A stretch of DNA of 46,963 bases. Origin: Acidobacteriota bacterium. GTDB taxonomy: Bacteria > Acidobacteriota > Blastocatellia > RBC074. Location of the stretch: NCBI GenBank assembly GCA_018269055.1, contig JAFDVI010000041.1, positions 1 to 46,963 of the forward strand. The letters are read 5' to 3'. Numbering within the stretch: position 1 is the first letter of the stretch; every line of letters starts with the position of its first letter. Of the stretch, positions 42,973-46,963 are shown piece by piece. A model generated the notes under the pieces. That model did no database searches. It was not told where the DNA came from and was given only the letters and a program-made list of their open reading frames with translations. The position numbers were made by a program, and so were the translations under genes.

Positions 42973-43544
42973 AACCACTTCCCTTGATCTGATTTTGAAG
43001 AGTCATTCTGAACTTTGGGCGCGCGCGAATCTTACCTCAAGTTCGCAATCTTAATCACTCAATTTCCTACCGGTACTGAAGACAAGGCGAATCAATTCCC
43101 GTGATTTCTGTGCAGATGACAATTATGGCCTCAGGCCAAAGTGGACTGACCAATCTCAATTTCAGACGGTTGACGGAAGCTCAGGTCAAGGCTAGACTCT
43201 GGCTCAATAAGGCTAGCTTTTATCATCAAACGGAATCAAAAACCCGCGATTTCTATAGACGGGAAAAATCGCACAGTGACATCAAGTCACAATAATTGAA
43301 ATCAGTTTTACTCACTTAAACTCAACGAGTGTTTCCACTTGGAGCGTCCAGGTTTACCCAAACCTGAAGTTCCGCCTGCTTCAGGACAAACTTGATGAGC
43401 GGCCTTGTGCCAAGTACACAGATCTGCAAAAACAAGTTTTCGCTTCAATCTGGAGGGATTGCATTTTCAACAGTGCAGACGCTCCAAAACGATGGACATC
43501 GTGGGAACTATTCAAACTTCACCTGGAAATAAGGAGATAACAAT
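42973..43544. other. Divergent intergenic region upstream of TonB receptor (572 bp)
   Basis: No convincing gene lies here. A weak sigma70-like candidate in the receptor direction is TTGACG (43170-43175), 17-bp spacing, TAGACT (43193-43198). A palindromic TGGCCTCAGGCCA lies near 43127. The leader from there to the receptor start would be ~345 nt, long enough for regulation, but no riboswitch was recognised. Confidence 0.4.
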
Positions 43545-46500
43545 ATGCGACCCTTTCTGACCAGATTCATGCTGGCTGTGACGTTTGTGGCGGGCTTGAT
43601 GGCCCTGACCGCCAATGCGCAGGCGCTCTACGGTAGTGTCGTAGGAAATGTGACAGATCCTCAAGGAGCCGTGTTGCCGGGTGCGACAGTTTCGATCACC
43701 AACACCGGCACAGGTCTCAAAGTGGACACCACCACCGATGACACAGGAGCCTTTATTTTCCGCAACCTCCCAACCGGCACGTACGATATGACCTTGTCGC
43801 TCAAGGGCTTTAAGGAAATGCGGCAGTCGGGCATTATCGTCACGGCTGGGAATCCGAAACGCGTGGACGTTACGTTGCAAATCGGTGCGGCCCAGGAATC
43901 AGTCACCGTGACCGCTGATGCTGCGACCCTGAAAACGGAAAAGGCTGACCTCAGCACGGAAATCAATTCCAAACAGGTCATTTCATTGCCGCTGAATCAG
44001 TATCGCAACTACCAGACGCTGCTCAATCTGGTGCCGGGCGCTACCCCCGTAGTGTTTCAGAATGCGGAAATTGACACGCCGGGCCGGTCCTTGCGCACCT
44101 GGGTCAACGGCACTCAACCGAACAGCAATACCACTCGTGTTGACGGCGCTGTGTCAGTCAATGTCTGGCTGCCGCACCATGCCGGATTTATTCAATCAGC
44201 GGAAACCATCGAGACGGTCAACATCGCGACCAACAACTTCGATGCCGATACAGGAATGGCCGGCGGCGCCGCTCAGACCGTAGTAACCAAGTCGGGTACC
44301 AACCAATTCCACGGTTCCGCTTTCGAGTTCTACAATAGTGACAAATTGAACGCCAACACCTTCTCCAACAATGCGTTTGGACTGGTGAAACCTCCGCTCT
44401 CGCACAACATTTACGGTGGCACGCTTGGCGGCCCGATTCTGAAAGAGAAGCTCTTTTTCTTCGCCGCATACGAGAAATTCCGAGATCGGCGCGGCTTCAA
44501 CTTCACTTCCGCAGTGCCGACCGACAAAATGCGCAACGGCGACTTCACAGAGGTAGCTGCGGCCTACTCGGCCTTCAGGCTGTATGACCCGAGCACTGGT
44601 GGCGCTGGAGGAACGGGGCGGACGCAGTTCTCCAACTTCACCATTCCAACCGCTCGGATCAGCCCGATTGCCACGAAGCTTTTGGCACTCTATCCCAAAG
44701 TCAATACGACGAAGGATTTGAACTCAAATCAAATCCTCGACGATTACGTGGTGGCGCGTGAAACCCAGGTGGATCGTGCAAACTATGACGGAAAACTCAC
44801 CTGGCAGCGATCGAAGACTCACTCAATCTGGGGCAAGTTCTCCACGCTGCGGGCTAATGTGGTGGACAACTACATTCTGGGCTTCGATAACGGCAGCCTG
44901 GGTGACACGAAAGTTTATGTGGTCAGTGTCGGCCACACCTGGACAATCAGCCCAACGCTGCTGGTGGATGGAAACTTCGGGTATAACCGCCAAGATCAGG
45001 TAGTAACCGGACCGGACTTTGGCAAAAACTACGGCTTGGATCTTGGGGTTCCTGGCGTGAACGATACCAACGACATCCGCGCCAGCGGCCTTCCCCAATT
45101 CGCCAGCACGTACACCATCGGTACGACGCCCAACTGGATGCCGCTGTATCGCAAGGAACTCAACTACAGCTTCAGCAGCGCGCTGACGAAGGTCTTCGCT
45201 AAACATGAAGTCCGCACCGGCGTTGACATCGTCAAGCTGGAACTGAATCACCGCCAGGCCGAGTTCGGCACCTACGGCTTGCGCGGCGGGTTCTCCTTCA
45301 GCAATAACACCACGGGCACACCCGGCTACACCTCGCCCGGATGGAACTCCTTTGCGGCGCTTTTGCTTGGCCTGCCGAACTCCTTTGCGAAAGACGTCCA
45401 GACCGAGGATATGACTGGGCGTGAGTGGCAGTCGGCGGTCTATGTGCGCGACCGGTGGCGCGTCACGCCGAATCTGACCGTCAACCTGGGACTCCGTCTG
45501 GAGTACTACCCGCTGATGCACCGCGCCAACAGTGGCATCGAACGCCTGGATTACAGCACCTACACTGTGTTGCTGGGTGGTCGCGGTGACGTGCCGGATG
45601 ACGTGGGACTCAAGCTCCAAAAATGGTATCTCGCGCCCCGTTTGGGCGTGGCCTACCGCCTGGGTGAAAAGTCAGTGGTGAGAGCCGGATACGGCCGCAC
45701 CATCAATCCGCTTCCCTGGTCGCGTCCCATGCGGGGATCGTTCCCGTATGACATCAACTTCAACCTCGCCGCCGAGCAGTTTGACTGGGTCACTACTCTG
45801 GCCGGTGGTATCCCCACCGTTCCGATCCCGAATTTTAACTCCGGCAGGGTGGCGCTGCCGCGCGGCGTCTTCATGCGGTCGCCGAACTTTGGAACCGAGG
45901 CCTACCCTGGCTCGGGCAAAGGCCTCGATCGCGCCGTCATCCAGCAGTACAACATCGCCTTCGAACGCAGGCTGCCCTGGGACATCATCGTCGAAGCGGC
46001 CTACGTTGGCACCCGCACGGACGGCGGTTACGCCGACCTGAATATCAACTACGGCGAGCCGGGTGGCGGTAACGCCGCGCTCAAGTATTTCTCCGTGGCT
46101 GGCACCACTGCCATCAACGACTGGGGCGCCCGCACCAAAGCCCGATACAACTCGCTGCAAGTAGCGATCAACCGTCCTTTCAAAGATGGGCTTCTGTTGA
46201 AGGGCGCCTACACCCTGAGCAAGGCCAAGGATATGGCCGACGAAGATGGGTGGGTCGGGCTGACCTGGAATCACCCGTTGAAGTACAACGATAATTTCGC
46301 GCTGTCGGGCTTCGACCGGACGCATGTCTTCCAGATAGGCTTTCTCTACCAACTGCCTTTCCTGAAAGACAATCACTCGTTGGCGGGTACGCTCCTCGGC
46401 GGCTGGCAACTCAACGGCATTCAAGCGAACTATTCGGGCACGCCATTCTCCATCGGCGGCTCGAATACGACGCTTAATTGCGTGAGCTGCGGCTCGATCC

Positions 46501-46904
46501 TGATCAACGTCAGTGGCGATCCGAAGGCAAGCGGCAAGGTGGGATCAGGCACCACGACACCGTGGTACGACAAGAGTCTCTTCTCGCAACCACAGGGCAC
46601 CACCGGGCAAGTTGGCTTCGGCACTTCGGCCCGCAACCAATTCCGTCGTCCGCGAATCTGGAACACCGACCTTTCGCTGTTCAAGCAATTCCGGATAAAA
46701 GAGCGGTTCCAGCCGGAGTTCCGCATTGAAGCAATCAACATCTTCAACCACACGAACTGGGGCGCTCCGGTGACGGGGTTCACGGCGAACAACTTCCTGC
46801 AGTTCACGCCGTCGAATTCCGACAGCGGCAACGGCAGCGGCGCCGGTGGTACACCGGTTCCGGGTCCGCGACGTATACAATTTGGCTTCCGTGTGCAGTT
46901 CTAG
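43545..46904 (+). CDS. Oar-like TonB-dependent receptor
   Basis: 1119 aa, complete. Signal peptide 1-26 (AVTFVAGLMALTANAQA). Residues ~28-112 are a carboxypeptidase-regulatory-like domain (GSVVGNVTDPQGAVLPGATVSITNTGTG). The plug domain (~135-260) has FDADTGMAGGAAQTVVTKSGTNQFHGS, and the beta-barrel runs to the C-terminal aromatic residue (RRIQFGFRVQF). Such Oar/SusC-like receptors are expanded in Acidobacteriota and import large ligands such as oligosaccharides or siderophores in a TonB-dependent way. Ligand cannot be predicted. AAGGAGAT lies 6 nt upstream of the ATG. Confidence 0.95.
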   Translation: MRPFLTRFMLAVTFVAGLMALTANAQALYGSVVGNVTDPQGAVLPGATVSITNTGTGLKVDTTTDDTGAFIFRNLPTGTYDMTLSLKGFKEMRQSGIIVTAGNPKRVDVTLQIGAAQESVTVTADAATLKTEKADLSTEINSKQVISLPLNQYRNYQTLLNLVPGATPVVFQNAEIDTPGRSLRTWVNGTQPNSNTTRVDGAVSVNVWLPHHAGFIQSAETIETVNIATNNFDADTGMAGGAAQTVVTKSGTNQFHGSAFEFYNSDKLNANTFSNNAFGLVKPPLSHNIYGGTLGGPILKEKLFFFAAYEKFRDRRGFNFTSAVPTDKMRNGDFTEVAAAYSAFRLYDPSTGGAGGTGRTQFSNFTIPTARISPIATKLLALYPKVNTTKDLNSNQILDDYVVARETQVDRANYDGKLTWQRSKTHSIWGKFSTLRANVVDNYILGFDNGSLGDTKVYVVSVGHTWTISPTLLVDGNFGYNRQDQVVTGPDFGKNYGLDLGVPGVNDTNDIRASGLPQFASTYTIGTTPNWMPLYRKELNYSFSSALTKVFAKHEVRTGVDIVKLELNHRQAEFGTYGLRGGFSFSNNTTGTPGYTSPGWNSFAALLLGLPNSFAKDVQTEDMTGREWQSAVYVRDRWRVTPNLTVNLGLRLEYYPLMHRANSGIERLDYSTYTVLLGGRGDVPDDVGLKLQKWYLAPRLGVAYRLGEKSVVRAGYGRTINPLPWSRPMRGSFPYDINFNLAAEQFDWVTTLAGGIPTVPIPNFNSGRVALPRGVFMRSPNFGTEAYPGSGKGLDRAVIQQYNIAFERRLPWDIIVEAAYVGTRTDGGYADLNINYGEPGGGNAALKYFSVAGTTAINDWGARTKARYNSLQVAINRPFKDGLLLKGAYTLSKAKDMADEDGWVGLTWNHPLKYNDNFALSGFDRTHVFQIGFLYQLPFLKDNHSLAGTLLGGWQLNGIQANYSGTPFSIGGSNTTLNCVSCGSILINVSGDPKASGKVGSGTTTPWYDKSLFSQPQGTTGQVGFGTSARNQFRRPRIWNTDLSLFKQFRIKERFQPEFRIEAINIFNHTNWGAPVTGFTANNFLQFTPSNSDSGNGSGAGGTPVPGPRRIQFGFRVQF

Positions 46905-46963
46905 CCGTAAGCCAGACCATCTTCGTGGTTCACCCACTAAACAAAGGGGCGCAGAGTTTAAAC

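Noticed and set aside
43101..43295. 64-aa frame upstream of the TonB receptor
   Set aside because: No ribosome-binding site, no recognisable composition or family, and it lies in the presumed regulatory region.
44823..46424. Long minus-strand frames opposite the TonB-dependent receptor
   Set aside because: They are antisense to a complete receptor, have no ribosome-binding site or recognisable motif, and arise from its codon bias.

Overview
The window most likely comes from a member of the Acidobacteriota, possibly Blastocatellia-like. This is inferred from protein families, not from a marker gene. The families are an Oar-like TonB-dependent receptor with an N-terminal carboxypeptidase-regulatory domain, a secreted VWFA-related protein of the acidobacterial type, a DUF1800 protein, an ABC-2 permease/M1 aminopeptidase fusion, and a separate but adjacent transaldolase/glucose-6-phosphate isomerase pair. 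No rRNA is present. There is one tRNA, tRNA-Gly(GCC).

Layout. 1-3450 (minus strand) is an accessory block: an antitoxin/PIN toxin pair, then a DUF6884/YaaA-like protein, a HerA-like ATPase and an unknown 150-aa protein. 3547-4208 is a scar where a divergent AraC regulator and SDR gene have both lost their 5' halves. 4296-14957 holds chromosomal-looking genes: a secreted amidohydrolase, a DUF6178 protein, a cNMP-binding histidine kinase with a response regulator/TrxR-like flavoprotein, a DUF305 + LVIVD-repeat pair, and a zinc alcohol dehydrogenase.

15015-21718 (minus strand) is the most interesting part. It is a compact four-gene cassette in the order small helical protein > TPR-CHAT protease > second CHAT protease > alpha/beta-hydrolase (lipase-like). 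Spacings are short or overlapping. It lies between two direct copies of the 3' end of the alcohol dehydrogenase gene (14815-14965 and 22136-22286, with 96 identical bases in the core). I interpret it as a mobile or exchanged conflict-type cassette in which two caspase-like peptidases could control a lipase effector. The function is inference.

22370-28759 carries a DUF4256 operon, a RidA-family gene, and an ABC ATPase with a permease/M1 peptidase whose reading frame has lost its stop and runs antisense through the RidA gene. 28972-35696 is a carbohydrate block (GH51 arabinofuranosidase, PfkB kinase, transaldolase, glucose-6-phosphate isomerase) closed by a clear terminator, then a MarC protein. 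35731-46904 contains a ChaN-like protein, YraN, tRNA-Gly, a VWFA protein, a DUF1800-GDPD operon and the large TonB-dependent receptor. Several intergenic palindromes are also listed.
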